A stretch of DNA of 64,000 nucleotides from Dryocosmus kuriphilus (lineage: Eukaryota; Arthropoda; Insecta; Hymenoptera; Cynipidae), in contig CM076193.1 in NCBI GenBank assembly GCA_038277395.1, forward strand, positions 142,961,813-143,025,812. The letters are read 5' to 3'. This document shows positions 44,146 through 55,816 of the stretch, one piece after another (the first letter of the stretch is position 1; every line of letters begins with the position of its first letter). The position numbers and the translations under genes are program-made. The notes below the pieces were generated by a model. The model saw nothing but the letters and a program-made list of their open reading frames with translations. It did no database searches and had not been told where the DNA came from.

Positions 44146-44906
44146 AGTCCGGGCGCTGAGCGTGGTCTGAGTGATTCATTTTTAATTTAAGAGGACGCCA
44201 CGGTATTACGGTAACAAAACGTTTTTTATGTATTTTGAGGCGTAATATCCAAATTTCATGGTTCTTGAGTGCGAATACTGGTCGTTTTTTGTTTATTTAA
44301 CAATTTAATGAAATATTGACGATTTTTGCGTATTCTCATTCAATTTACATGTATGACCGTCGATTTATATGTATTTTGATGTCTACAAATCAAATTTGAC
44401 GGTTTTTAGCATGATAAATTATTAGATTATTTATCGTTAAATAATTTATTGCATAAAACGAAGATTTTCATGTATTCTCACGGAATGTATAGTCTGACAC
44501 ATCGATTTATACGTATTTTCTGGTGCATAACTCGAATTTGATAGTCTTTAGTCTCACAAATTGTTAGATCGTCTATTATTTAAGAATATCTTTTTTTTTC
44601 GTTGAATGTATGTGACACATCAATTTATATGTATTTTTCTGTATAGAAATCAAATTTTATAGTCTCTAGACTGTAAAGATTTCTACGCCTCAAAATACAT
44701 ATAAATCGACGTGTCATACATGTAAATTGAATGAGAATATTCAAAACTCTTCAATATTTCATTAAATTGTTAAATAAACAAAAAATGACCAATTCTGAAG
44801 CCAGGAAACCATGAAATTCGGATTCGGCGCCTCAAAATACATAAATTACCATGGCGACCTCTTAAATTAAAAATGGATCATTCTGACCACGCTCTCCGCC
44901 CGGATT
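44146..44906. mobile_element. Long-TIR non-autonomous element
   Basis: Inverted arms of about 210 bases run inward from TCCGGGCG(C/G)(T/A)GAGCGTGGTC. They share TTTTTAATTTAAGAGG, TTTATTTAACAATTTAATGA and CTCATTCAATTTACATG. Between them three degenerate ~110-150 base repeats begin with TGACACATCGATTTATATG at about 44,355, 44,504 and 44,611. No coding sequence and no certain target duplication. Probably a MITE or foldback element. Confidence 0.82.
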
Positions 44907-44909
44907 AAG

Positions 44910-47900
44910 TTAGTTGTTCATCACATGCATACGGCTGGACTATTCTATAAATAAATACTCTAAACCAATTACGAAGTATTAAATTTATTGAGCATTCAAC
45001 AACGATTAGAAGTTTGAGATTAAACAGGGCTTGATTTTACAATATCGTATTACACATCTTTTATTTTTGAATACTAAAATTTGAGGTTAGACGACAAGAC
45101 CGAAGGGTTCTCAATTAATCTTAGAAGCTAAATCAAGAAGCGTCCGGTAATTCGGACTTGGGTATTCAGACAAAAAAAAATCAATCTACATCTAGGCTTC
45201 ACCATCTAAAGAGGATATTGGAACATACAGGATATAGGGAACAAAAGGGGAATCTCAAATTGAAAAAGAAAATTTTTTTAATTACATTACATAAATATCT
45301 GTAAGGCACAATAGCGTTTTAATAACTCATAATCCAAACAAGAAATTTCTGAATTACTTACTCAAAAGTCAACTAAGACAGAATCAGGAACACACAAGCC
45401 ATTAAATCTAAAAACAAAACAAAACCTGTCAGTCAGATTAATCAAACGAAATCTCACCAGATCTGAAGAACAAAATTAATCCTTAGTTTAGGTTCTAAAT
45501 CAGGGAATTATTGGGATGGCATTTAAGTTAAATAATATTAGACTCTCAAAGTGACGCGTCTGTCTGCCTCGGAAGCTGCCGAAAAAAAGCTACAAGATGG
45601 AGGACTTTGTTTTTTTTTTACTCGACAACGTCGGACACCTAGTTACCGGTAGAGATCTAGTTACCGGCAAGTCCGACAAAATTTTGTTTCTTCTCTGATT
45701 GGTCGACGATAACTGACTTCCGTTGATTTTAAATGTATATTTAGGGCCGTCTTCTTCGATGATCCAAAATATAGAATTAAATAATTATCTTCTGAATTAT
45801 TGAATGAAGCGTTCCAATTAATTCGATCCAGTTGGTTATTCTTCGTAGTGACTTCTACAGATTAAGCATATTGAACAAGGTGCTGAACAAAAAGATCAAT
45901 AATTATAATAATGGGCCTACGGCAAAAGATGATTCAAACAGCAGCTTGAATATACCAAGAATCTTCCAAGATATGGTAATTCTGAATTTCACGCCAGGTG
46001 AAGAACTCAAAAGTATTCAAAGGTACCAGCAAATATACAGCTTGCATTCCAAAATCATCCAAAACAACGCTTGGGAATTCGCGGTGGGCACGAACTACAG
46101 AGGCGCTGCAATCGCAACCACCTGATTGGTCTGATTGCGTCACGTGGTCTGAAAGCAGGCTCTTTTGTAATGTTTACAAGTAGACTCGTAATTTATAACG
46201 TTTAATATTGACAAAAAGTGATGCCCTGCTTAAAATCGGTGTGAAATACATTGTTTGAATGTTGAATTACAATACCGGTCACTATTCAGATCGCAGTATG
46301 CATTGGTAGAGTAGCAAAAAAGGAATGTTGTGAAGATGCTTACAGGTTAGGTTCTTATGTCACATTTGAAAAACAAAAATTATTATTTTATCATTAATTA
46401 TTATTAATCTTAATCTTGTAAATTGTTTGTATAAAACGAGTGAAATGATTTTTTTTATTTTTGTAATAAATTTGAAAAAATAGGAAAGCAGTTTTTAAAG
46501 CATATGTGACGTGTAGAGCTTGTTGATAATGAAATGAAAAAAAGGTATTTCCATATGATTTTACAAACAATTTACAATTTTTAAAACAACTTATAACATT
46601 ATTAATAATAATTGTGAACAGGACATTAATAATGATCTAATTATCATTTTTTTAACGTATGACACAACAAACAAACCTATAAGCATCGTGCATAATTTAT
46701 TTTATGGCTACTCTGCGCATGAATATTACAACAATCAAAACTTACCGCTATTACAAAACAACACTGAAGCAATATATTTTACTCGGTGTTTACGCTGGTC
46801 ACCACTTTTCATAAAAATTAAACGTAAAATTAGAGTAATCAGACTGTATTTTACATGATAAATAAACATGACGAGCCTGCATATAGAGCTTCGTTAAGTG
46901 GCCACCAGATTTCGCATTTTCGTGCCCACCGCGAATATGACCAGGAAATAATTATTTCATCGTGAACCAGGTTAGGATGGAAATGACGGGAACATTCAAA
47001 CAGGCCAGAAACTCAGGAAGCAGTCATTCATTCCAAATTTCCAAAGGTTGAATTTTCTTATGTTGATTTTCTCAAAAGTCGGGCCCCAAAACGCGATTAC
47101 ATAAAATAAGGGAGAAATACAAAGGCAGTTAATTCTTAAAAAATTAAAGGATCTGAATTAATGCCCAAGTCTCGAAATACCGTGCAGCTTCCGAAATGGC
47201 GAAATTAAATAAAAGGTTCTCAAAATTTAAATAGGAAATTAATAACATTTCAAATACTTAATAATAACAATTTTAAATTTGGAAAAATACTACGGCGTCA
47301 CATTTAAAACCCACTGAAAAATAATAGATAGCATTAATTTTAATTTTCAAAAATATTTTCATTTATCATTATCATTATAAAATGGTTAATTTTAAGCATA
47401 TTATCAAATTTAAATTATTATCGACAAAAAATTACCAGTTATAGAATTTATAAGTTTTTTATAGTTTTATAGATCGTATAACTTTTCAATCAGTGGAAAC
47501 TCTAAATAGTTAATTGCGCCGATCAATATTTATAATCACTCTTTACATTTGCATAATTAAAATTGATCAGGAGCAATAATATTTTTAAATTATTATTGAA
47601 GCCTCAAAATATAATATAAAAAAATCAACTGTTACTTTATGATTGAAAATCTCAAAATAAATTAATGAAAAAACAAAAGCATCACCGAAATAAATTCATA
47701 CTGCAAACGGAATGTATTGGTTGCGAACGGAATATATTAAATGAGAACACATGAAGAATATTACATAGTATTTTATTATTCTATATTCTATCATTAAAAA
47801 CATTTCTTTGTGCCTATTACCCTGCCTCTCTTTATAGATTTTCACTAACTTTTATACTAAAGATATCTGATAATAGTTTTCATTCTCTTTCTTTTTGTGG

Positions 47901-48410
47901 AGGTTGGTGCTTTGCTTTCAATCCTATCCTTGTAAGCGATAAAACAGAAACAATTTTACCCTTGCGGAAGCTTATCGAGCCTGGGTGCAGTGTTAAAGTC
48001 TGCTAAACTGCCTGCAAGGCCATAACGAAGTTCCCATCGCATCGCATCGCTCGGACTTAGGTAGTCTCTTCCGCGAGAATGCCAACCCTCAGTTTATCTT
48101 CCCGCCCATCATTCTGTTACACTGTTACATCTACCTATCTAAGCATCTACAACCTGCAGTCATGTACTGTCCATGTCTATTGGCCTTGTAAAAGTCGATA
48201 GCATTGTTTCCACGAGACAATTTACCCCACCTTGCTCCACAAGCCCGCATCAACCTGTTTCAATCTTCCGTTGCAATTTATTAAGAGAAGAATTACCAAC
48301 TTCAAGAATTTCAAAATTCTTCTTAGCGCAATTTTCTTCAATAAATTTTAAATTTACATATTAGGATCTTCTACAGAATTTTTCTACTAAAAGAAGATAA
48401 GAAGAGTTGA
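44910..48410. other. No recognised gene
   Basis: About 3.5 kb without identifiable genes. Two GTTACCGG motifs lie at about 45,643 and 45,661. A 97-codon plus frame at 45,832-46,125 overlaps a 69-codon minus frame and shows no domain. The region 45,560-46,340 is GC-richer and could contain a host exon, but nothing shown here proves it. Confidence 0.35.
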
Positions 48411-48419
48411 AGTTTGTCG

Positions 48420-49050
48420 AAAAATAGGAGAGGATTGGGAGGGGGTAAAGAGGTGTGGGTTAGACCCTCTCAAACTCTATCCCCTCTTCTGTATACAAAC
48501 ATTTTATATACCCATCTCTCTATTGACGCCGCCTCCCCCTATCCATCCTACAATCTTAATTCCTCTATCCTAACTATCAGTCCCATTTCTCTTTTCCACT
48601 ATCTTTCCCCTTCTCTTCTAACCCTTTCCTATATTCCCATCTATGCAATCTACTCATTACTTTTTCTACCGCCTTTCCACTATCCTTCTCTCATTCCCTC
48701 ATTCCCTGCCTCTTTTGTATTCCTCCGCCCTCTCTCATGACCTCTCTTCCTCTTTCCTCTCCTCACATCAGCTACTATCACCACGTTTTTCTCATACCCC
48801 ACCCCTTTCTAAACCTGTCCCACATTCGCATCTATACAATCTACTCGTTATTATTTCTATCTCCTTTCCCCCTATACCAATATTCTGTACCCCCTTCCCA
48901 ACCCCCACCCTGTCCCTATCCACATTATAAATCTATCCAAAGTAATCTCTCTTTTATCTACCTCGTTCCCTCTTCTCTCCTCTATATACTACAATCAATC
49001 TACCCGTTCTTTTTTTGCTACCTCCTTTGCCCTCTAAACCATATCCTCTG

Positions 49051-49086
<36 letters not shown>
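48420..49086 (+). repeat. Pyrimidine-rich tract with ~170-190 bp units, ending in C35
   Basis: The plus strand is almost all C and T. A phrase of the type CCATCTATGCAATCTACTC, then a CT-rich stretch ending TCTACCGCCTTTCC, recurs near 48,510, 48,635, 48,825 and 48,995. The tract ends in 35 consecutive C (49,052-49,086). Frames reading Ser/Pro/Leu-rich peptides (48,414-49,051) are composition artefacts. Confidence 0.8.
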
Positions 49087-49087
<1 letters not shown>

Positions 49088-49130
49088 CCTGCCATCATGT
49101 TTCGGCTAATTCCTACTTTCACAGATGAAG

Positions 49131-50850
49131 CTAGGAGTAACAAAACGTTACTGGTACGGACTAACGTCCGGCTGGGTAAAAGATGGAGAGGTAAACTCAA
49201 CGTGGTGAATCCAAGATTTCTTCATCGGACTCCGCTAGGTGGTGCCACGTTGTTTTGCTTGTGATGCCCGTAAACGTATTTTAGCGCGAAACTTGAATTC
49301 GGGAATTTCAACCCAACGATGTCCGAGTTTACTCCCGAAAGGGTTGAGAGTCCTTTTGCTGTAACGAACTGAAGTTCTCCTCGCGTCGTGCTGAAAAATG
49401 GTGGAAAAGTCCCGCTGCAAGTAATTAATAATTGGAAAAAATGAAAAAAAAAAAACCAAAATTCCGGGATACAACTTCTCACGTTTTATTTGAATACTCC
49501 GTGCTCGTACAAGAGAGTCCAGAACCGCGCGGTTTCAAACTCTGGCGATCTCTGCCGATGTTCACCCACGCAGGGGTGGCTGTCGGTCCTCTCCCCACCA
49601 CCAGAGGGTTGGGCCTACTCCTCGTTCCTTCCATCCTAACGTACGCATGCCTATCTCTACTCTAAATCCTAATTCTTTAAGATGTTCTGACAATTATTTT
49701 CCTAATTAATATATATTTTTCTACACAGCTATACTAATTTTATCATATTCCAATTATATTGTTTATAGAAGTAAAGTCTGAGTATTAGTTGATCATTGGA
49801 AACGACTCTATATATTTTGTTAATAGGACAAAATGTTGAGAAAATAATGTGAAAAACGTTAGTCTAAAACAATTAGGAGAATATACGAATTGGATTAAAT
49901 CTAAGAATTTTCTATAAATAAACATTAGTTACAATGATGGTTTTCAATTCGCTAGAACTGACCTAATACACTCGATGAGTCTAGCACGTGATTATAAAAA
50001 GTCCTTATCAATTCTTATCAATTTAAAGTCTTTATGCATGTTATTTGCAGACAATATCCCTAAAGTCGCCATGCGCCTCTCTTCCAAGTCTCAGAGCAAT
50101 TCCTACTTTTCAAATTTTAAGATGCTAAATTCAGTTTCGCAGCTTGGAGTTTCCCACCCATACAATATGTGATTATGTATATGCATGTGTATACCCGTAT
50201 ACACACATGCATATACATAACACAACAATTAAGAATTTATCGAATACTATTTTCGGAAATGCCCAAGTTTTCTAATATCGAGATTTTTAGATTCGGTTTT
50301 ACGATCGAGAATTTCCCACGCATGGACACCCAGAATCGACAAAAACCTGAAAAACTTGCTACCGTTTTCCGGCAAGGAGGAATTCAAAGAGGCCCGCTAT
50401 TCGAGGACATCCTGTCGTTTTACGACCACGTGTTCGCCAGACTCACGGGTCTGCACAATCTCTCGTTGCTCGCACAGGATGTCCCTTCGTTCCCAAGAAT
50501 TTTCAAGTGGCTCGACGAACCTGGGTTGTAAAATTTGAGAGTGGACGGGAAGTGACTTGGCCTTGGAAACTGGACCTTTCGAAGGCAAGTCCCTCGTTTT
50601 TGAGAATTGAGCCAAACCGAAATTATGGAATGAGAATCGTTTGGAGATTCTGCTCTGATATATTCAAATTTGCGCGCGGAGCGCTGATGTTCTACGATGA
50701 ATACGGGAATCAATACCGGATTCATTACATGCTATCTGGCGAAGTCCGGTGAAGAAATCTTGGATTCACCACGGTGAGTTTACCCCTCCATCCTTTATCC
50801 AGCGGTACGTTACACCGTACCAGCAACGTTTCTTACCCTTAGTTTTTTCT
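49131..50850. mobile_element. Candidate element with ~115-bp TIRs
   Basis: The stretch 49,131-49,248 is the reverse complement, with about 85% agreement, of 50,735-50,850. GTGGTGAATCCAAGATTTCT on the left matches the complement at about 50,755. CT-rich sequence lies on both outer sides, as if the element had landed within that tract. Inside are overlapping plus frames at 50,169-50,531 and 50,507-50,752 ending in YGNQYRIHYMLSGEVR. I do not recognise them, and no DDE motif is seen. No target duplication was found. Confidence 0.6.
50175..50220. repeat. Perfect-stem palindrome
   Basis: TGTATATGCATGTGTATAC is followed after a CCG turn by its reverse complement with one AC insertion. The alternating purine-pyrimidine arms of about 20 bases could form a cruciform. 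Probably a simple-sequence product. Confidence 0.8.
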
Positions 50851-50959
50851 GTGTTTCTTATTTTATCGCTCTATATTTCCCTCTATCCCCTCTAACCCTT
50901 TCAATTATACCCATAATCCCCAATCCATATTCCTCTCACCTCATCACGCAGTAGGTGGC

Positions 50960-51719
50960 TTCTTAACTAACTGTTCATAATCAACTATAGACTACAATTC
51001 TTAAGAGATTTTAATGTTTTCATTTAGAAATTCTACCCATTAAATTCTTTAAAACTTTATGAAGCTCGATTTTTTAATTTCATCTGTGCAACTTAATATT
51101 TAAACAAATAGAGCGTAAAGAATAGTTATTTCAATAACTGTATTTTTTATCGATGGAGAAAAGATTTAAATATACTCGTTAGGTAGCGTAATAAATGAAG
51201 ATACACTAAAGTAGCATGAATATTCAAACTTAAATTCAACCTAATTGTTACAAACAATTAGATTAACAATTGTGTGAACAAATACTTGTTTACAGTGCTC
51301 AATCGCAGAAAAAATTATTTCTTCACTAAAAATGTTGAAATTTTCTATAAGAATAATGTTTTATAAGGAAAAAGGACTTATTATTAACAAAGTATACTTT
51401 TTAAACAATTACACAAACATAATAGTTGTTTCCAAAAATAAAAAATGTTTCATATTTATAATTCTTTTTCTTTGAAATCACTTTAAAACGAAATTTAAAT
51501 TTGTTTTATAAGGCTAATATACAATTTCAAATAAAAAAGGGAAATTATCATTTGTTTATGAAATTGATTATAAAAATATTAATTGCTGATATTTAGTCAC
51601 TTATCATTACAAAAATTATTCTTATACAAAATTTCGGAATTATCAGTGAGGAAAACGATTTTTTCTGCAGTTGAGCATTGCAAACAAGTATTTTTCTTTA
51701 TGTAATTATTTATAACATT
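50960..51719. other. No recognised gene
   Basis: AT-rich, no frames or motifs of note. Confidence 0.45.
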
Positions 51720-52335
51720 ATATAAAGGAGATAAATAAAAATATAGTATTGGTATAGGGAATCGGTTCAGATGGGGAGGGGATATATTCAAGATATGATA
51801 AAAGGGGGAAAGGAGATAGATCAAAGAGTGGACCGATTAAAGAGATTAGTATAAGGAACAGGGTTAGAGGGGGGGGGGGGGGGGGGGGGGGGGGGTACAA
51901 AAAGTATATCGCATTGGAGAGAAATAAGGTAGTTATATACATGTGTATAGGGGTTAAGGGCAGAGGAGACGGGGTACATATAATATGGTATAGAGTGGAA
52001 AAAAGGTAGGTAAAAGAGTGGGCACATTGGATAAAAATGCATAAGGGATAGGGAAAAGAGGGATGGGGTGTGGTAAAAATGTAAAGAGAGCGACTAATAG
52101 GTCGATAGGAAGAGGGAATTAATATACTTGAGAGGGTGGAGGAATAGAATTGGTGGAGGATTGTGGAAGGTGATGTGTAAAGATGTTCATGAGCGAAGAA
52201 GGAAGGGAGAGACGCGAAGAAAAGATAAGAGGGCATGATAGACAAGTTGCGGTAGCAAAGTGCGCAGGAGGGAAGGGGAGTCGATGAAGCCGAGGGGATA
52301 AGAGAGATTTGTATACCGAAAAGTGGAAAGACCCA
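51720..52335 (+). repeat. Purine-rich tract with G27
   Basis: Plus strand rich in G and A with a run of 27 G at 51,869-51,895. Its complement resembles the pyrimidine tract at 48,420-49,086, for example ATCTATCTCCTTTCCCCC. The same tract resumes at 53,573 after a GC-rich block. Minus-strand frames of up to 175 codons (51,718-52,245) are composition artefacts. Confidence 0.75.
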
Positions 52336-53572
52336 GGTGAGAAATTCGGTCGGCTGCCAGAGCTTGACCAGCGGCCCAGAGCCGGCCCTACTCTGGCAAC
52401 CGATCTACGGTAACTAGAGTTGGGCCGGCTTGGTGTTTTCAAGCTGCCGTGGTCCCACCAACGTTGGCAACCAACGTCGGTGGTGGGCAAAAATCCGACT
52501 GTCGGCCCAATTCTGGTGGAACTTTGGGCCGACAATCGGATAAACTGTGGCAGATTAGTCGGTACGACCGTAAGAATGCGGTCGGTAGGACTGTAGGTAC
52601 AACAGTCGGCTAGCCACAAGTCACCTTGACGCACTCGACGGTCGGTCAAACTTCAGCCCGAGTATGGGCCGACTGTCGGATAAACTCTGGTTCATTGTTC
52701 CAAAACGACCGAGAAAGTACGGTCGGCCCGACTCTGGGCAAGAAATGGCCCGACCGTCGACATAACATTGGCTTGTACAAGTCACCACGATGCACCCGAC
52801 GGTCGTCCGAACCTTGGCCCAAATATGGGCCGACCGTCGGACATATTCTGGTTTATTGTTTTAAAAAGACCGTGAAAGTACGGTCGGCCCGACTCTGGGC
52901 GGCGGTTGGCCCGACTGTCAGCGTAATATTATTTGATGCAAGTAACCTTACTGCGCCCGACCGTCGGCTCAACTCTGTCCCACGGTTGGGCCAATGGCCA
53001 GGTATACTCTGGCGAATTGATTTAAAATGATCACAATGGTATGGACGCATTTCCGCTAGGTGGCTGGCCGTAAAAGTGAGCCACAAGTGAAATCAATCTT
53101 CGGGTCTATAAGCAGACGATTGGCAGACGGATTTGCCAAGAAGGTACCGAGCTACTGTCCTGCGGACGGTGGAAAAAGACGTCGCGTCGGCTTGCTAGTT
53201 GGGCCGAACATTGATTCATTAAGTTGCATCAATGTTTACTGCCGATGTTTCCCCAAATTTGGAAACCAGTGATGTGTTAGCTTTGGTTCCATGGTTGGAT
53301 GAACTTTTTTAACCATTGTCGGGCCAACTGTGGAAATGGATGGGCTTGCGTTATCATTACAATGGTTGGGCAGACCATTGATTCCCAACGGCAGCCCAAC
53401 CTTTGGTTGCCAAGGATGGCCCGACGCCATGTCGGGCCGACGTTGAGATGTCAAGGGCGGTTGACCGTTATCATTTAGCTGGTTGGCCCGACCAGTTGCG
53501 CACATAGTTGGACCGACTGTCCGACGGTTGGCCCGATCGTGGGCCGACGGTCAATTCGCACCTAGGGAGTTG
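52336..53572. mobile_element. GC-rich repeat element inserted in the purine tract
   Basis: The ends AGGTGAGAAATTCGGTCGGC and, on the complement, AGGTGCGAATTGACCGTCGG form imperfect inverted repeats. Purine-rich sequence abuts both sides, so the block looks like a 1.24-kb insertion. The interior is built of TGGGCCGAC/GTCGGCCC motifs, with ~162-bp tandem units at 52,626-53,040. The TGGGCC style recalls 30,300-32,300. The frames in it (52,626-53,030; 52,119-52,649) are repeat-derived, with no known domain. Confidence 0.55.
52626..53040 (+). repeat. ~162-bp tandem repeat, 2.5 units
   Basis: GTCGGA(T/C)A(A/T)A(C/T)TCTGGTT(C/T)ATTG occurs at about 52,674 and 52,836 with a weaker copy near 52,996. 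Units also share AAGTACGGTCGGCCCGACTC and GTACAAGTCACC-like text. Confidence 0.85.
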
Positions 53573-54350
53573 AGAAGATGATTAAAAGGAAAGGGTTAGA
53601 TGGGAATACGATTGAGAGAGAGTAGACGTGATATTTGCGAAAGGGATAATAGAAGTTAGGGGTTAACATAGTGAGGTTAGAGGTTGATAGGGTGAGAAAA
53701 GGGGAGGGGGGGGGGAGAGATGTATAAGGAAACATTTTGTAGGATGTTGGGAAGAGAATGGTAAATAGTACATGTTGAAGATGACAATATGAAGGTGTGG
53801 AGGGAGGAGAACGAGAAGGTAAGAGATGGGAAGATGGAGTGATATGATTTGAAATGGTGATAGGAAAAGGCGTTAATAAAGATTAGTGTCAGATAAAGCC
53901 AGATAAATAGAGGAGGAGAAGGGCAGATGGGTGTAGGCTAGAGGGAACTAGATGAGTATATGGATATAGGGGAGAGACAAGTAGATGGGGACGGTAGAAT
54001 ATTCAGCCAGGAGAGTGGATAATGGGCATTGAGATCAGAGGGGAAGGTGGACTGAAGGAAGTCAATAGGATGAGAGTCGCTGATTGATCGAGAGGAGGAG
54101 AGGGTAGGGGAATACTAATAGTAATACGTGGGAGATGGAATTAGTGTGGTGGAGGGTATAGTTGATGATGAGAGTGTAGATAGTATATGTACAGACTGGG
54201 AGAAACAGAAAGAGGCGGTAATAGTGTATCAGGTGGAGATAGAGGATAGAAGTGAATTTTATCCATGACAGGGTATTGAATACACACTGAGAATTCTTTG
54301 GTGAAGTATCCATAGAGACCATCGACAGGGATATGAGTTCGGTGGCGATG
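53573..54350 (+). repeat. Purine-rich tract, continuation
   Basis: G/A-rich plus strand, including a G-run near 53,706-53,714. It appears to be the other part of the 51,720-52,335 tract. Confidence 0.65.
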
Positions 54351-55672
54351 CATTATTCATCGAGCAATTCGGAGAGACGGGAGACGGAGACAGTCGCGGC
54401 AATTCTGACGCTCTGTAACCCTAAACTAATGAGGACCCTGGACCGAATGGCACTATCATAAGGGCTTGTTCTATGGCGTGATTATACGACCATCCTCCCT
54501 CAAACTTGCGTTTTCAGAACCACAATTGCCCCTACAGTCTCGCACTCTCGGCAGTAAAATTACTCTGTATTAGCTTTCAACATGTAACATTGAAAACTCC
54601 TTTCTCGTAAAACGATAGACAGTCCATAATTAAAGCTAAAGAATGATACAGGAATGATCATTCAGTGAAAATTAAAATATTCCTAAATCAAAAAAGTGTT
54701 AACAGTTATCAGGAACAATTTAAAATTTAATTAAATTTGAAGCTAAAAGCCTAAATAAGAAGAATTCACACTTCTCGGTTTGTTCTGCTGAAACTCTTTG
54801 AAGGACGATGTGGCGTGTAAATCTGTCCCTATCGCTGGTATCAGTGAGTTTTAGGTTCTCGTGGACACGATTTGTTTTTTCCACATCGCGGTCGCATTCA
54901 TTCTCCCTTCCGCACTGTATTTCACTTTTATCTACTTATCTGTGCAATCAGCACGGTACCTTCTTTATTTCTGTCGCGAACACGCTGCACTCTAGTGCTT
55001 TATCCTTGCCACGCTCAGGGAGCATCGATCCACTTTTACTTATAACTATCGCTCGATCTGTGTCCACATTCCCTTCAAATTCCAGATTGAGTTTGAAAAA
55101 TATTAAATTTGAAATCCGTTAAATTGAACTGCCTTTCTTAATCAAATTTTACATTTTAATTTAAAAGGAAAGATAATACTTCTGATATATTATGGACCTA
55201 TTTTGATTATAACAAAAAGGTTTAAATTGGGGGAATCGTTTTGGAATTTCATTTATTTATCTTAGTTGTTTTTATGAGGGTCAGAAAAAATTTATAATCC
55301 CTCGGCAGCCAACGACTGCATTTATTTCATTCTAGACTAATCTCAATACATTTTTGAAAAAAATATCCAATTAGTAATAAGTGTATTCTGTGTTCTGTGA
55401 ATCCGAGTTCAATTTGATCTCGATCCGAAGAAAATAAAAATACGAGAGCAGAACTTCGGACTGAATGAATGCCAGACGCAACTGGTTAACTAGGTTCACC
55501 ACAGTGTCCTTTCTCGTATCTCCTTTCCAAGGTTTTGACAGTCCGTGGTTAGACATGTGTAAACTTTCAGACGCTGAATCGGAAGGAAATTACTCAAAGC
55601 GACGGCGAAGATGTTTTAATTAAATTAGTATCGTATAGTTAAATTTTGATTAGAGTTTAATAATTAAAATAT
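54351..55672. other. No recognised gene
   Basis: Mixed sequence. A 104-codon plus frame (54,808-55,122) is Ser/Leu-rich and has no domain I recognise. Confidence 0.4.
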
Positions 55673-55816
55673 TTAAACCATTGAGTCTCAAATGTCGTCA
55701 ATTTTCAGTAAATTTTCATCCAGTTTTTTTCCATATTATTTGTATTTTAAAAAACTCAGAAACATGATATCCGACGTAAAATTTTATGCTCTTTCAAAAT
55801 ATGCTATCAGAATTTG

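Noticed and set aside
48414..49051. Overlapping plus-strand frames of about 100 codons
   Set aside because: The pyrimidine-only sequence lacks most stop codons in these frames; no domain is seen.
51718..52649. Minus-strand frames of 175-176 codons rich in Ser/Pro/Leu
   Set aside because: They run through a purine tract with a G27 run and then into a GC repeat block; composition explains them.
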